NCBI RefSeq assembly: GCF_003688995.1
Contig: NZ_PENI01000026.1
Coordinates: 62,001 to 126,000, forward strand
DNA length: 64,000 bases
Reading direction: 5' to 3'
From: Streptomyces shenzhenensis
GTDB taxonomy: Bacteria > Actinomycetota > Actinomycetes > Streptomycetales > Streptomycetaceae
Translations under genes and position numbers: made by a program
Notes under the pieces: model-generated
The model's input: the letters and a program-made list of their open reading frames with translations, nothing else
Told to the model about the DNA's origin: nothing
Databases searched by the model: none
In this document: piece by piece, positions 38,556 through 47,833 of the stretch
Position numbering within the stretch: the first letter of the stretch is position 1
Layout of the letters: every line of letters starts with the position of its first letter

Positions 38556-40121
38556 TCAGGACGGGGTGATGCGGAAGTGCGTGAAGACGGCCGCCCCGGC
38601 CTGGCCCGGTCCCTCGGGCGCCAGCGCGAACAGGCCGAGCAGGGCGCCGACCCAGCGCCAGGGCGTGGCGGCGAACACGGGCCCCGAGCGGCGCAGCCCG
38701 GCCCCCGCGTCGTGGGCGAAGCGGCAGCGCGCGCCGGGTCCGGCCTCGATCCGCAGCCGGACCCGTCCCGCGGGCACCGGGACCGGCCGGGCGGCGTCCC
38801 GCTCCCGCTCCGCCACGGACTCGGCGAACCGGTGCACGAGCCGGACCGTGCCGTCGGCGTCCCGTTCGAGCCCGATCCAGGCGAATGCGTCCCCGAGCAC
38901 CGCGAGCCCCGCCCGCGCGCCCGGCTCCGCGCCGTCCAGGCGCAGTTCGACCTCGGCCGCGCACGGCGAGCCGGGCAGCCGCTGGGTGAGGACGTTCGGC
39001 ACCGCGCGCAGATCGTGCGCGCCGGCCGAGCGGACACAGGCGAGCCTGAGCCCGTCCCCGGAGTGCTGGGTGGCCCAGCCGTCCTGCGGATTGGCCGTCC
39101 ACTGCCACTGCCGCCCGTACCGTCCGCCGGGGAAGTCGTCGTCGGTGGCGGGCGCGACGGCCGGCTGCGGCGGCAACGCGGGTTTGCGGTGCACCGCGAC
39201 CGGGCTGCCCTCGTGCCCGAGCACCGGCCAGCCTCCCCCGCTCTCGGCTTCGCCCGAGCCGGAGGCGTCCCCATCGGTCCAGCGCATCGGCTGGAGGTGG
39301 ACCACCCGGCCGTACGCGCCGCGCTGCTGGAAGTGCAGGAACCAGTCCTCGCCCGACGGGGTGCGCACCCAGCCGCCCTGGTGCGGCCCGTTGACGTCGG
39401 TGTCCCCCTGCTCCAGGACCGACCTGCCCTCGTACGGCCCGAAGAACGCGCGGGACCGGAAGGCGCCCTGCCAGCCCGTCGCCACTCCCCCGGCGGGCGC
39501 GAAGATCCAGAACCAGCCGTCGTGCCGGTAGAGCTTGGGGCCCTCCAGGGTGAACCAGCCGGGGATCCGGTCGCCGTCGACGATCACCTTGCCCTCGTCC
39601 AGCAGGCTGGTGCCGTCGGGGTGCATACGGTGGCCGGTGAACCGGTTCTTGATGCCGGAGCGGGATCTGGCCCAGGCGTGCACGAGGTAGGCCTCGCCGC
39701 TCTCCTCGTCCCACAGCGGGCAGGGGTCGATCAGTCCCTTGCCCTCCTTCACGAGGTGCGGCGCCGTCCACGGGCCGCGGATCTCAGGGGCGTTGACCTG
39801 GAAGATGCCCTGGTCGGGGTCGCCCCAGAAGATCCAGAAATGCTCGTCGTGGTGGCGCAGCGACGGCGCCCAGACCCCGCAGTCGTGGCGCGGCACGGCG
39901 AACCGCCCGGCCGGTTCCAGGGCGGGCAGCGCATGGCCGACCAGTGTCCAGTTGACCAGGTCGCGGGAGTGCAGCAGCGGCAGTCCCGGGGCGCGGCCGA
40001 AGCTGGAGGCGGTGAGGTAGTAGTCGTCGCCGACGCGGACGACGTCCGGGTCGGACCAGTCGGCGTCGAGGACCGGGTTGCGGTAGGTGCCGTCGCCGAG
40101 GTCGGCGCCGTGCAGGCTCAT
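38556..40121 (-). CDS. Glycoside hydrolase family 43-like protein
   Basis: A 521-aa cytoplasmic (no signal peptide) five-bladed beta-propeller hydrolase. The catalytic Asp region is YRNPVLDADWSDPDVVRVGDDYYLT cut short here as NPVLDADWSDPDVVRV. The second and third acids likely lie in GLIDPCPLWDEESGEAYLVH. A C-terminal beta-sandwich domain follows. It probably hydrolyses imported arabino- or xylo-oligosaccharides. ATG 40121 overlaps the upstream stop (ATGA). An in-frame palindromic insertion at 39233-39276 adds a Gly/Ser/Glu-rich segment (SGSGEAESGGGWP). Confidence 0.88.
   Translation of the reverse strand: MSLHGADLGDGTYRNPVLDADWSDPDVVRVGDDYYLTASSFGRAPGLPLLHSRDLVNWTLVGHALPALEPAGRFAVPRHDCGVWAPSLRHHDEHFWIFWGDPDQGIFQVNAPEIRGPWTAPHLVKEGKGLIDPCPLWDEESGEAYLVHAWARSRSGIKNRFTGHRMHPDGTSLLDEGKVIVDGDRIPGWFTLEGPKLYRHDGWFWIFAPAGGVATGWQGAFRSRAFFGPYEGRSVLEQGDTDVNGPHQGGWVRTPSGEDWFLHFQQRGAYGRVVHLQPMRWTDGDASGSGEAESGGGWPVLGHEGSPVAVHRKPALPPQPAVAPATDDDFPGGRYGRQWQWTANPQDGWATQHSGDGLRLACVRSAGAHDLRAVPNVLTQRLPGSPCAAEVELRLDGAEPGARAGLAVLGDAFAWIGLERDADGTVRLVHRFAESVAERERDAARPVPVPAGRVRLRIEAGPGARCRFAHDAGAGLRRSGPVFAATPWRWVGALLGLFALAPEGPGQAGAAVFTHFRITPS
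39233..39276 (-). repeat. Palindromic repeat inserted in frame in the GH43 gene
   Basis: The sequence CTCCCCCGCTCTCGGCTTCG continuing to CCCCATCG is a diverged copy of the intergenic element at about 18953-18999. It sits inside the coding region and keeps the frame, encoding a low-complexity loop between the propeller and sandwich parts. Confidence 0.55.
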
Positions 40122-40963
40122 GGCCGCACCGCCCTGCGCACCAGCGCCGCGGCCTCGTCCCGGTCCGGGCGGCCGTCGGCGACGACGGTGACGACGCGGC
40201 GTACGACGGTCCCGCCGGGCGGGACGGGCAGCCGCTCGGCGTGCGCCAGCGAGGAGCCCACCCCCGGGTACGCGGCGGTGCGCACGAACCACGGGTCGCG
40301 CCGGGTGTCCGCGGTGGCCCCGGCGAACACCAGGGTCCAGCCCGCGCCCGCCAGGGCCAGCCAGTCGGCGGGCCGGCCGTGCACCGCGGGCTCGCCCGCG
40401 CGGTCGGCGGTGAAGACCTCCGGCGCGCGGTCCTCCTTGCGGGCCCGCCAGAAGAAGCCGCCGTAGGCCGCGCCGGGGCGCCCGTTGGTGGCGGGGCTGC
40501 CGATCGACAGCGGGCCCGCGGTGACGTTGGTGAGGGAGAAGGTGAAGTCCAGCGCCCAGGCGGTGCCGGTGAGTTCGGTGGCGGCGACGGTGCGCCGCTC
40601 GCGCAGCAGTTCACCTCCGGCGGCCACCCAGCGCAGTTCCTCCACGAAGCCGTCGGGGTCGCGCAGTTGGAAGGCGAGGTGGCGCTGGGTGCCGTGGTTG
40701 TCGAGCTCGGTGGGGCCGCGGTCGCGGACGAAGGTGCGGCCGCCCCAGAAGTTGTGCCCCTCGACGTCGGGAACGGCGACACCGACGCCGAGGTGGTGGA
40801 GGTGGTCGGCGGGGCTCAGCTCGGTGACCGCCGTGCCGGCCAGGGTGGTGACGGGATGCAGGAAGGGACGCGGGGCGAGCCGGGCCGGGAGTTCGGGCCG
40901 GGTGAGATAGCGGCCGACCGGGCGGCCCGCGACGCGCAGCACCAGGGTGTCGTCGGCCGTCAT
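40118..40963 (-). CDS. PmoA-like (DUF6807) family protein
   Basis: A 281-aa protein of the PmoA family, beta-sandwich proteins found in sugar utilisation clusters and unrelated to methane oxidation. Typical segments are LSPADHLHHLGVGVAVPDVEG with HNFWGGRTF, GTQRHLAFQ and PATNGRPGAAYGGFFWR. The role is unknown; clustered conservation of His suggests metal or sugar binding. Both ends overlap neighbours by four bases. Confidence 0.8.
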   Translation of the reverse strand: MTADDTLVLRVAGRPVGRYLTRPELPARLAPRPFLHPVTTLAGTAVTELSPADHLHHLGVGVAVPDVEGHNFWGGRTFVRDRGPTELDNHGTQRHLAFQLRDPDGFVEELRWVAAGGELLRERRTVAATELTGTAWALDFTFSLTNVTAGPLSIGSPATNGRPGAAYGGFFWRARKEDRAPEVFTADRAGEPAVHGRPADWLALAGAGWTLVFAGATADTRRDPWFVRTAAYPGVGSSLAHAERLPVPPGGTVVRRVVTVVADGRPDRDEAAALVRRAVRP

Positions 40964-42108
40964 CAGGTGCTCACCTCTTTCGGCGCGGCCCAGGGGGCGC
41001 CCAGCTCGGAGTAGAGGGCGAGGGTGTCGGCACAGGCCGCGACGAGCCCGTCGACGCCGCGCACCGCCCGGCGGTTCTCGGCGGGGAGGAACCGCCAGGT
41101 CCCGGCGGGCAGCGCGACCGGGTCGGGGGCCAGCCTGACCGCCTCGACGACCCGCATGAAGGCGCCCGTCGCGGCCGGCGGCACCAGTGGTTCCTCCCCG
41201 GTGGTGAGGTGCGCGAGCAGGTTCTCCAGCAGACCGGTGCGGCCGTACTCGGTCTCCTCGGGCCCGTGGTCCGCGCGTTGCAGCAGCACCCGGTCCTGCT
41301 TGTACCAGAAGGTGATCCGGCCGCGGTCGCCGTGCACCATGACATACGGCTCGCCGGGCCGCTCGGCGCACAGGGTCGCGGCCACGGTGACCGGGCCCCG
41401 GGGGGTGCGGACGCGGACGCAGGAGGTGTCGTCGGACTCGATGTCGTTGGCGCGCAGCAGTTCGGTCTCGATGCCGGTGACGTCGTCGGCGCGGGTGGTG
41501 CCGAGCACGGCCAGCGCGGTGGCGACGGCGTGCGCCAGCGGGTTGGTGAGCACGCCGTCGACCACGTCGACGCCGTTCAGCCGCCGCTTGCCGGCCCAGG
41601 GCACCCGCCGGAAGTACGCCTCGTCGCGCGCCCAGGCCCCGGCCGCGCCGACTCCGGCGACCTCCCCGACGGCGCCCTCGGCGATCAGCTTGCGGATCGC
41701 GGGCAGCGCGAGCGAGCCCAGCGACTGGAAGCCGATCTGGCAGGCCACCCCCGCCGCCGCGATCCCGTCGCAGAGCCGCCGGAACTCGGCGTAGGACGGC
41801 GCGGGCGGCTTCTCGAGGAGGAGGTGCACGCCCCGCTCGGCCGCGGCGAGGGCGAGGTCCGTGTGGGTGGGGATCGGGGTGCAGATGACGGCGATCCGGG
41901 CGCCGGTGGCGTCGAGCAGGGCGCCGAGGTCGGCCGACTGGAGCGGGGCGCCGAGCCCGTCGGGGATCTCGTGCGGGGCGAGCGGGGCCAGTTCGCAGAT
42001 GCCCACCAGCCGCACCAGCCCGCGCCGCTGGAGCCCGTGGATGGTGTCCAGGTGCCGGCGGCCGTGCCCGCGGGCGCCCGCCAGGACCACCGGTACGACC
42101 GTGCTCAT
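40963..42108 (-). CDS. Gfo/Idh/MocA family oxidoreductase
   Basis: A 381-aa NAD(P)-dependent sugar or inositol-type dehydrogenase. The Rossmann start is VVPVVLAGARGHGRRHLDTI, the nucleotide-binding segment AVICTPIPTHTDLALAAAERG, and the catalytic Lys is in LLLEKPPAPSYAE. ATG 42108 overlaps the permease stop. Most likely oxidises or epimerises a sugar released by the GH43 enzyme. Confidence 0.87.
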   Translation of the reverse strand: MSTVVPVVLAGARGHGRRHLDTIHGLQRRGLVRLVGICELAPLAPHEIPDGLGAPLQSADLGALLDATGARIAVICTPIPTHTDLALAAAERGVHLLLEKPPAPSYAEFRRLCDGIAAAGVACQIGFQSLGSLALPAIRKLIAEGAVGEVAGVGAAGAWARDEAYFRRVPWAGKRRLNGVDVVDGVLTNPLAHAVATALAVLGTTRADDVTGIETELLRANDIESDDTSCVRVRTPRGPVTVAATLCAERPGEPYVMVHGDRGRITFWYKQDRVLLQRADHGPEETEYGRTGLLENLLAHLTTGEEPLVPPAATGAFMRVVEAVRLAPDPVALPAGTWRFLPAENRRAVRGVDGLVAACADTLALYSELGAPWAAPKEVST

Positions 42109-42989
42109 CCCTTCACCGCCCCCGCGCTGAAGCCCGTGATCAGCCACTTCTGGATGAACGCGAACACGACGACGACGGGGACGGCGGCGACGATGCCGCC
42201 CGCGGCCAGCGCGCCGAGGTCGACGCTGTCCGCGCTCATCAGGGTGTTGAGGCCGACCGGGATGGTCTGCTTGCCCTGGTCGGACAGGAACATCAGGGCG
42301 AACAGGAAGTGGTTCCAGGCGTGCACGAAGGCGAAGGAGCCGACGGCGATCAGCCCGGGGCGCAGCAGCGGCAGGACGACGATCCGGAAGGCGGTCAGCC
42401 GGCCGCAGCCGTCGACCCAGGCGGCCTCCTCCAGGGAGTACGGCACGTTCCGGATGAAGCCGCTGATCAGGATCATCGACAGGGGCAGCTGGAAGACGGT
42501 CTCGGCGATGATGACGCTGCCGAGCGAGTTGATCATCTTCAGCTCGGCGAAGATCTGGAAGAGCGGGACCAGCAGCAGCGCGCCCGGCACGAACTGCGAG
42601 CACAGCAGGGCCAGCATGAAGCCGCGCTTGAGGCGGAAGTCGAACCGGGCGAGGGCGTAGCCGCCGGCCAGCGCGACGACGGTGGTCAGCAGCAGGGTGG
42701 CGATGCCGACGTACACGCTGTTGGCGAAGTAGGTGCCGAAGCTGCGTTCGGTCCACACCTTCTGGAAGTGGTCGAAGGTCATCGGCCAGGGCACCAGCGA
42801 GGTGGAGCCGGCCGGGCGCAGCGCGAAGAGCAGGATCCAGTAGAAGGGGATCAGGGTGAACAGGAGGTAGACGGACAGGGGGAGGTAGATCTGCCAGCGC
42901 GGGACCTCGTCCCAGGCGCGGCGCCTGTGGTGCGGCCGGGCGGGCTCTGCGGCCACCCGTTCGGGTGCGGGAGCGATCTCGGTGATCAC
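42105..42989 (-). CDS. Carbohydrate ABC transporter permease (MalG type)
   Basis: A 294-aa permease with six membrane spans and the EAA loop EEAAWVDGCGRLTAFRIVVLP. GTG 42989 overlaps the previous permease stop (GTGA). It pairs with the neighbouring MalF-type permease and the lipoprotein at 37101-38438. Confidence 0.93.
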   Translation of the reverse strand: MITEIAPAPERVAAEPARPHHRRRAWDEVPRWQIYLPLSVYLLFTLIPFYWILLFALRPAGSTSLVPWPMTFDHFQKVWTERSFGTYFANSVYVGIATLLLTTVVALAGGYALARFDFRLKRGFMLALLCSQFVPGALLLVPLFQIFAELKMINSLGSVIIAETVFQLPLSMILISGFIRNVPYSLEEAAWVDGCGRLTAFRIVVLPLLRPGLIAVGSFAFVHAWNHFLFALMFLSDQGKQTIPVGLNTLMSADSVDLGALAAGGIVAAVPVVVVFAFIQKWLITGFSAGAVKG

Positions 42990-43921
42990 TTGGTCTCACC
43001 TCCGAACTTGCTCAGTCGCAGATAGACGATCGAGCAGAAGAGCAGGATCGCGAACGCCACCGTGGTGAGGGCGGACGCGTAGCCGAAGTTGTGGGCGTCG
43101 ACGCTGGTGTTGGCGATGTACAGGGGCAGGGTGGTGGTCTCGCCGGCCGGGCCGCCGCCGGTGAGGGTGTAGAGCAGGTCGACGTTGTTGAACTCCCACA
43201 CCATGCGCAGCAGCGTGGACAGCACGATCGCGTCCTTCAGGTGCGGCAGCGTGATGTGCCAGAACTGTTTGAGCCGGCTCGCGCCGTCGACCTCGGCGGC
43301 CTCGTACAGGTCCTTCGAGACGGACTGGAGGTCGGCGAGGATGAGGATCGCGAAGAAGGGGACGCCGCGCCACAGGTCGGCGACCACCGCGGCCGGGAAG
43401 ACGGTCGACGTGTCCGAGAGCCAGCTGGTGCCGTACGAGCCGATGCCCAGGTCGGCGAGGTAACGGGTGATGCCCGTCTGGGAGTTGTAGAGCAGTACCC
43501 AGATCGCGGAGGTCAGCACGCCGGAGACGGCCCACGGGGAGAAGACGAGGGCGCGGCCGAGCCCGCGGCCCACGAACGTCTGGTTGACGATGAGGGCGAG
43601 CGCGAGGCCGAAGAGCAGTTGGAGCCCGACCTCCACGACGACCCACTTGGCGCTGAAGGTCAGCGTCTGCCAGAACTGCGGGTCCTCGGTGAAGGCGTGG
43701 ACGAAGTTGTCGAAGCCCGCGTAGCCGTTCCGCCACGGTTTGGTGGGGTTGTAGTTCTGCAGGCTGTAGTAGAAGACGCTGATCACCGGGTAGGCGATGA
43801 AGCCCAGCATGAGCAGGGCCGCGGGGGCGATCAGCAGGTACGGCAGCCTGCGCGGTGTCGCGGAGGCACGGCGCCGCCGGGGTGGCGCGGGCGGTTTCGC
43901 CACGGCTGCGGCTTGGGCCAT
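42986..43921 (-). CDS. Carbohydrate ABC transporter permease (MalF type)
   Basis: A 311-aa permease with an N-terminal basic region, six spans and the EAA loop EAAEVDGASRLKQFWHITLP. It begins after a 108-bp gap that carries two candidate operators, so a second promoter for the transport genes may lie there. Confidence 0.93.
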   Translation of the reverse strand: MAQAAAVAKPPAPPRRRRASATPRRLPYLLIAPAALLMLGFIAYPVISVFYYSLQNYNPTKPWRNGYAGFDNFVHAFTEDPQFWQTLTFSAKWVVVEVGLQLLFGLALALIVNQTFVGRGLGRALVFSPWAVSGVLTSAIWVLLYNSQTGITRYLADLGIGSYGTSWLSDTSTVFPAAVVADLWRGVPFFAILILADLQSVSKDLYEAAEVDGASRLKQFWHITLPHLKDAIVLSTLLRMVWEFNNVDLLYTLTGGGPAGETTTLPLYIANTSVDAHNFGYASALTTVAFAILLFCSIVYLRLSKFGGETK

Positions 43922-43938
43922 GACTGTTCTCCGATCTG

Positions 43939-43974
43939 ATACGGCTCGTATATGCGTTCGGGTGAAGCGCTTTC
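43939..43974. promoter_or_regulatory. Two candidate operators before the permease genes
   Basis: ATACG-GCT-CGTAT is a perfect inverted repeat at 43939-43951, overlapping CTCGTATATG, which resembles the TCATATATGA dyad upstream of the GntR gene. Eleven bases further, TGAAGCGCTTTC (43963-43974) has the AGCGCT centre of LacI-family operators. No LacI gene is in the window. Confidence 0.45.
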
Positions 43975-44029
43975 TCTCCGGGTGTTCGGCGGTCCGGCCG
44001 CGGGCGAGCGCGGCACAGCGGAGGCGGGC

Positions 44030-45766
44030 CTAGCCCGCGTAGGGGTCCTGTACGCGGCCCGGTCGGGCCAGGAACTCGAAGTCGCAGCCGGTGTCGGCCT
44101 GGGTGATCTGCTCGTTGTAGAGCGCGCCGTAGCCGCGCTCGTAGCGGACGGGGGGCGGTGTCCACCGCGCCCTGCGCCGCTCCAGCTCCTCGTCGGACAC
44201 ATGGAGCCGGAGGGTGCGGGCCGCGACGTCCAGGGTGATGGTGTCCCCGGTGCGCACCAGCGCCAGCGGCCCGCCGACATGCGACTCGGGGGCCACGTGC
44301 AGCACGCACGTGCCGTAACTCGTGCCGCTCATCCGGGCGTCGGAGATCCGCACCATGTCCCGCACGCCCTGCTTGAGCAGATGGTCGGGCAGCGGCAGCA
44401 TCCCGTACTCGGGCATGCCCGGGCCGCCCTTGGGTCCGGCGCCCCGCAGCACCAGCACGCTGTCCGCGGTGATGCCCAGTTCGGGGTCGTTGATGGTGCG
44501 CTGCATGGTGCGGTAGTCGTCGAAGACGACGGCGGGTCCGGTGTGCTCGAGCAGCCGCGGCTCGGCGGCGATGTGCTTGATGACGGCGCCGTCCGGGCAG
44601 AGGTTGCCGCGCAGCACGGCCACCCCGCCCTCGTCGGCGACCGGGTTGTCGCGCGGCCGGATCACGTCGTCGTCGTGCACCCGGGCGCCGGCGAGCTGCT
44701 CGCGCAGGGTGTCGTGCGCGACCGTCGGCCGGTCCAGGTGCAGCAGGTCCGGGATGCGGGAGAGGAAGCCCGGCAGGCCCCCCGCGAAGTGGAAGTCCTC
44801 CATGAGGTACGTCCGTCCGCCGGGCCGGACGTTCGCCAGCACCGGGACCGTACGGGCGATGCGGTCGAAGTCGTCGAGGGTGAGCCGCACGCCCGCCCGG
44901 CCCGCCATGGCGATCAGATGGATCACGGCGTTGGTGGAGCCGCCGAGGCCGAGCACGGTCGTGACCGCGTCCTCGAACGCCGCACGGGTGAGGATGTCGG
45001 ACAACCGGCGGTCCCGGTGGACCAGTTCGACGATGCGCAGCCCGGACGCCGCGGCCATCCGGTCGTGCCCGGAGTCCACGGCCGGGATGCTGGACGCGCC
45101 CGGCAAGGTCACCCCGAGCGCCTCGGCTGCCGCGGTCAGCGTGGACGCCGTGCCCATGGTCATGCAGTGGCCGGGCGAGCGGGCGAGACCGCTCTCCAGC
45201 TCGGACATCTCGCAGTCGCCGATCAGTCCGGCCCGCTTGTCGTCCCAGTACTTCCACATGTCGGTGCCGGAGCCCAGCACCTCGCCCCGCCAGTGACCGG
45301 GCAGCATCGGCCCGGCGGGCACGAAGACCGTCGGCAGGTCGACACTCGCGGCGCCCATGAGCAGCGCAGGCGTGGACTTGTCGCAGCCGCCCAGCAGGAC
45401 CGCGCCGTCGACCGGGTAGGAGCGCAGCAGCTCCTCGGTCTCCATGGCCAGCAGGTTGCGGTACAGCATCGGGGTCGGCTTCTGGAAGGTCTCGCTCAGG
45501 GTGGCGACCGGGAACTCCAGCGGGAAGCCGCCCGCCTGCCACACCCCGCGCTTGACGGCCTGCGCGCGGTCGCGCAGATGGACATGGCAGGGGTTGATGT
45601 CGGACCAGGTGTTGAGGATCGCGATGACCGGCTTGCCGAGGTGCTCCTCGGGCAGGTAGCCGAGCTGGCGGGTGCGGGCGCGGTGGCTGAAGGAGCGCAG
45701 TCCTTCGGTGCCGTACCACTGGTGGCTGCGCAGCTCCTCCGGAGCCTTTCTCGGGATGCCGGTCAT
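44030..45766 (-). CDS. IlvD/Edd family sugar-acid dehydratase
   Basis: A 578-aa Fe-S dehydratase. The cluster-binding and active-site motifs are VLLGGCDKSTPALLMGA, GDCEMSELESG and SPGHCMTMGTASTLTA. The GHCMTMGTAST version is typical of L-arabinonate/D-xylonate dehydratases rather than of dihydroxyacid dehydratase or Edd. It would make a 2-keto-3-deoxy pentonate that the adjacent DapA-like enzyme processes. ATG 45766 overlaps the upstream stop. The exact sugar acid is inferred. Confidence 0.87.
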   Translation of the reverse strand: MTGIPRKAPEELRSHQWYGTEGLRSFSHRARTRQLGYLPEEHLGKPVIAILNTWSDINPCHVHLRDRAQAVKRGVWQAGGFPLEFPVATLSETFQKPTPMLYRNLLAMETEELLRSYPVDGAVLLGGCDKSTPALLMGAASVDLPTVFVPAGPMLPGHWRGEVLGSGTDMWKYWDDKRAGLIGDCEMSELESGLARSPGHCMTMGTASTLTAAAEALGVTLPGASSIPAVDSGHDRMAAASGLRIVELVHRDRRLSDILTRAAFEDAVTTVLGLGGSTNAVIHLIAMAGRAGVRLTLDDFDRIARTVPVLANVRPGGRTYLMEDFHFAGGLPGFLSRIPDLLHLDRPTVAHDTLREQLAGARVHDDDVIRPRDNPVADEGGVAVLRGNLCPDGAVIKHIAAEPRLLEHTGPAVVFDDYRTMQRTINDPELGITADSVLVLRGAGPKGGPGMPEYGMLPLPDHLLKQGVRDMVRISDARMSGTSYGTCVLHVAPESHVGGPLALVRTGDTITLDVAARTLRLHVSDEELERRRARWTPPPVRYERGYGALYNEQITQADTGCDFEFLARPGRVQDPYAG

Positions 45767-46671
45767 ATCGACCATCCGGCGGCGATCTCGGCGACCTCGG
45801 CCCGCTCGCCCTCGGGCAGCGGCCTGCTCGGCGGGCGGACCTCGCGGCGGCACAGGCCGAGCGAGGCGAGGGCCTCCTTGACGACGGTGACGTTGTTGGC
45901 GGAGCCGTTCGCCGCGCGCAGCTCCTCGAACCGGCGGATCTGCTCCCACACCTTCATCGCGGTCGGGTAGTCCCCCGCGCGCAGCGCCTCGATCATGTGC
46001 CGCGACACGGCCGGGGCGACGTTCACCAGGCCGGAGGTGAAGCCGGTGGCGCCCGCGGAGAAGTAGGACGGTGCGTAGGGCTCGGCGAGTCCGGCCACCC
46101 ACACGAAGCGGTCGAGGCCCGCGTCCCGGGCGAAGGCGGCGAAGCGGGCGGCGTCCGGGACGGCGTACTTGACGCCGATCACGTTCGGGCAGGCGTCGGC
46201 GAGTTCGGCGAGGCGGGCGCCGGTCAGCTGGGCGTTGCGGATGTAGGGGACGACGCCCAGTTCGGGGACGGCCTCGGCGATGGCGCGGTGGTAGTCGATC
46301 CAGCCGCGCTGCGAGACATAGGGGTGGACGGGCTGGTGGACCATCACCATCGAGGCGCCGAGCACACGGGCCTCGCGGGCGGAGGCGACGGCAGAGGGCA
46401 CGTCGTGGCCGACGCCGACCAGGATCTCGGCCCGGTCGCCGACCTCGTCGACGGTCAACTGGGTGACCAGCCGGCGCTCTTCGGGGGTGAGGGCGTAGAA
46501 CTCGCCGGTGTTGCCGTTGGGGGTCAGAGTGACGACGCCGCCGTCGAGCAGCCGCCGCAGCAGGGCCCGGTGGGTGTCCTGCTCGACGGTGCCGTCCTCG
46601 GCGAACGGGGTCACCGGGATGGCCACCACGTCGGCCAGGGCGGTCCGCTGGGCCTCGAACCTCGCGCTCAT
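45763..46671 (-). CDS. Dihydrodipicolinate synthase family protein
   Basis: A 302-aa class I aldolase-type TIM barrel. The substrate loop is TPNGNTGEFYALTPEE and the Schiff-base Lys is in VIGVKYAVPDAA. Adjacent to an IlvD/Edd dehydratase it is best read as a 2-keto-3-deoxy-pentonate (or related) dehydratase or aldolase, not lysine biosynthesis. The start overlaps the GntR stop (ATGA). Confidence 0.87.
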   Translation of the reverse strand: MSARFEAQRTALADVVAIPVTPFAEDGTVEQDTHRALLRRLLDGGVVTLTPNGNTGEFYALTPEERRLVTQLTVDEVGDRAEILVGVGHDVPSAVASAREARVLGASMVMVHQPVHPYVSQRGWIDYHRAIAEAVPELGVVPYIRNAQLTGARLAELADACPNVIGVKYAVPDAARFAAFARDAGLDRFVWVAGLAEPYAPSYFSAGATGFTSGLVNVAPAVSRHMIEALRAGDYPTAMKVWEQIRRFEELRAANGSANNVTVVKEALASLGLCRREVRPPSRPLPEGERAEVAEIAAGWSI

Positions 46672-47375
46672 TCCTGCCCTTCCTCCTGCCGTGCCTGCTG
46701 GTGCCGTGCCTGCTGGTGCTGTTGCGCCGGCTGTTCCTGCTCCGCCCCGGGGAACGCGCGCCGCACGAACGACGCGATGTGGGCGCGCAGGGCGTCCGCC
46801 GCGGCGTCCGCGTCGCCGGTCAGGGCGAGCCGCAGGATCTCCCGGTGCTCGCCCGCCTCCCGCTCCCAGGAGGGGTCGGCGGCCCAGGCGACCGCGGAGA
46901 CCAGGGCGGCCTGGTCACGGACCTCGTCGAGCATCCGGCCGAGCAGCGGGTTGCCGCACGGCAGATACAGGGCGCGGTGGAACTCCCGGTTGGCCAGGGA
47001 GCGTTCGGCGGTGTCGGTGGCGCGGTCGGCCCGGGTGAGCGCGTCCCGCGCCTCGTCCAGGGAGGCGCCGCGACGCACCGCCCGGCGCAGCGCCTCGGGT
47101 TCGAGGAGCAGCCGTACGTCGTAGACCTCGCGCGCCATGTCCGCGTCCACCATGCGCACCGTGACGCCCTTGTACTGGCTCATCACGACCAGTCCGGTCC
47201 CGGCCAGGGTCTTGAGCGCCTCGCGCACCGGGGTCTTGGACACCCCGAACTGCGCGGCCAACTCGGTCTCGACCAGGGCCTGACCGGGTGTCAACTGCCC
47301 GGTGAGGATGCGGTGTTTGATCGCGTCCAGCACGAACTGCGTACGGGACGGGATCGGCATGGGCACAGAGGTCAT
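46668..47375 (-). CDS. GntR family regulator, FCD (FadR) subgroup
   Basis: A 235-aa regulator with an N-terminal winged helix (FVLDAIKHRILTGQLTPGQ; AAQFGVSKTPVREALKTLAGTGL) and a C-terminal FCD effector domain with FHRALYLPCGN. A Gln/His-rich tail (QQHQQARHQQARQEEGQE) extends beyond the normal end. ATG 47375 follows GAGAGG; upstream in-frame ATGs at 47423 and 47411 would add a basic extension. First gene of the long catabolic operon, so probably its repressor. Confidence 0.9.
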   Translation of the reverse strand: MTSVPMPIPSRTQFVLDAIKHRILTGQLTPGQALVETELAAQFGVSKTPVREALKTLAGTGLVVMSQYKGVTVRMVDADMAREVYDVRLLLEPEALRRAVRRGASLDEARDALTRADRATDTAERSLANREFHRALYLPCGNPLLGRMLDEVRDQAALVSAVAWAADPSWEREAGEHREILRLALTGDADAAADALRAHIASFVRRAFPGAEQEQPAQQHQQARHQQARQEEGQE

Positions 47376-47419
47376 GCGCGCCTCTCGGATCTCGCGTATG
47401 TCATCTCGCATATCGCGTC

Positions 47420-47429
47420 TCATATATGA
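47420..47429. promoter_or_regulatory. TCATATATGA palindrome upstream of GntR operon
   Basis: A perfect 10-bp AT-rich dyad 45 bp before the GntR start, surrounded by similar half sites (CGCATATCGCG, GTATGTCATC). Candidate autoregulatory GntR operator and part of the operon promoter. Confidence 0.45.
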
Positions 47430-47833
47430 CGTACGAAGTACGACGCGATGAAGGTAAGAGGGGCCGCATGTTTCGTCAATGCTTCACACAGAAGAAGCCC
47501 ACCACCGAAGACTTTCCGAAACTTTCGACGACTGGAGGGCCACCCACCGGAGGGGTTGAGAGGCCATGCCTCCGGGCCGCGAAGCCGTCCCCGTGCCGCG
47601 GCGCTCCGGCGGCCGATCGGCCGGCTCTCGCGCCCCGCGCCCCAGCCCGCGGTGTGCGGCATGGCCGGGTGTCTGCCATTTCCGCCGCACTCGACCAGGC
47701 CCGCCGGGCGGCCGATTCCGACGACGCCGAACGGGCGGTCCGCCGGCTGCGGGCGGCCAAGGGCGCCGTCGCCCTGGGCGGACGTCTTCGTGACCGGCGT
47801 CGAACGGCCGGCCCGGGAGCCGGCCGAGGCCAC

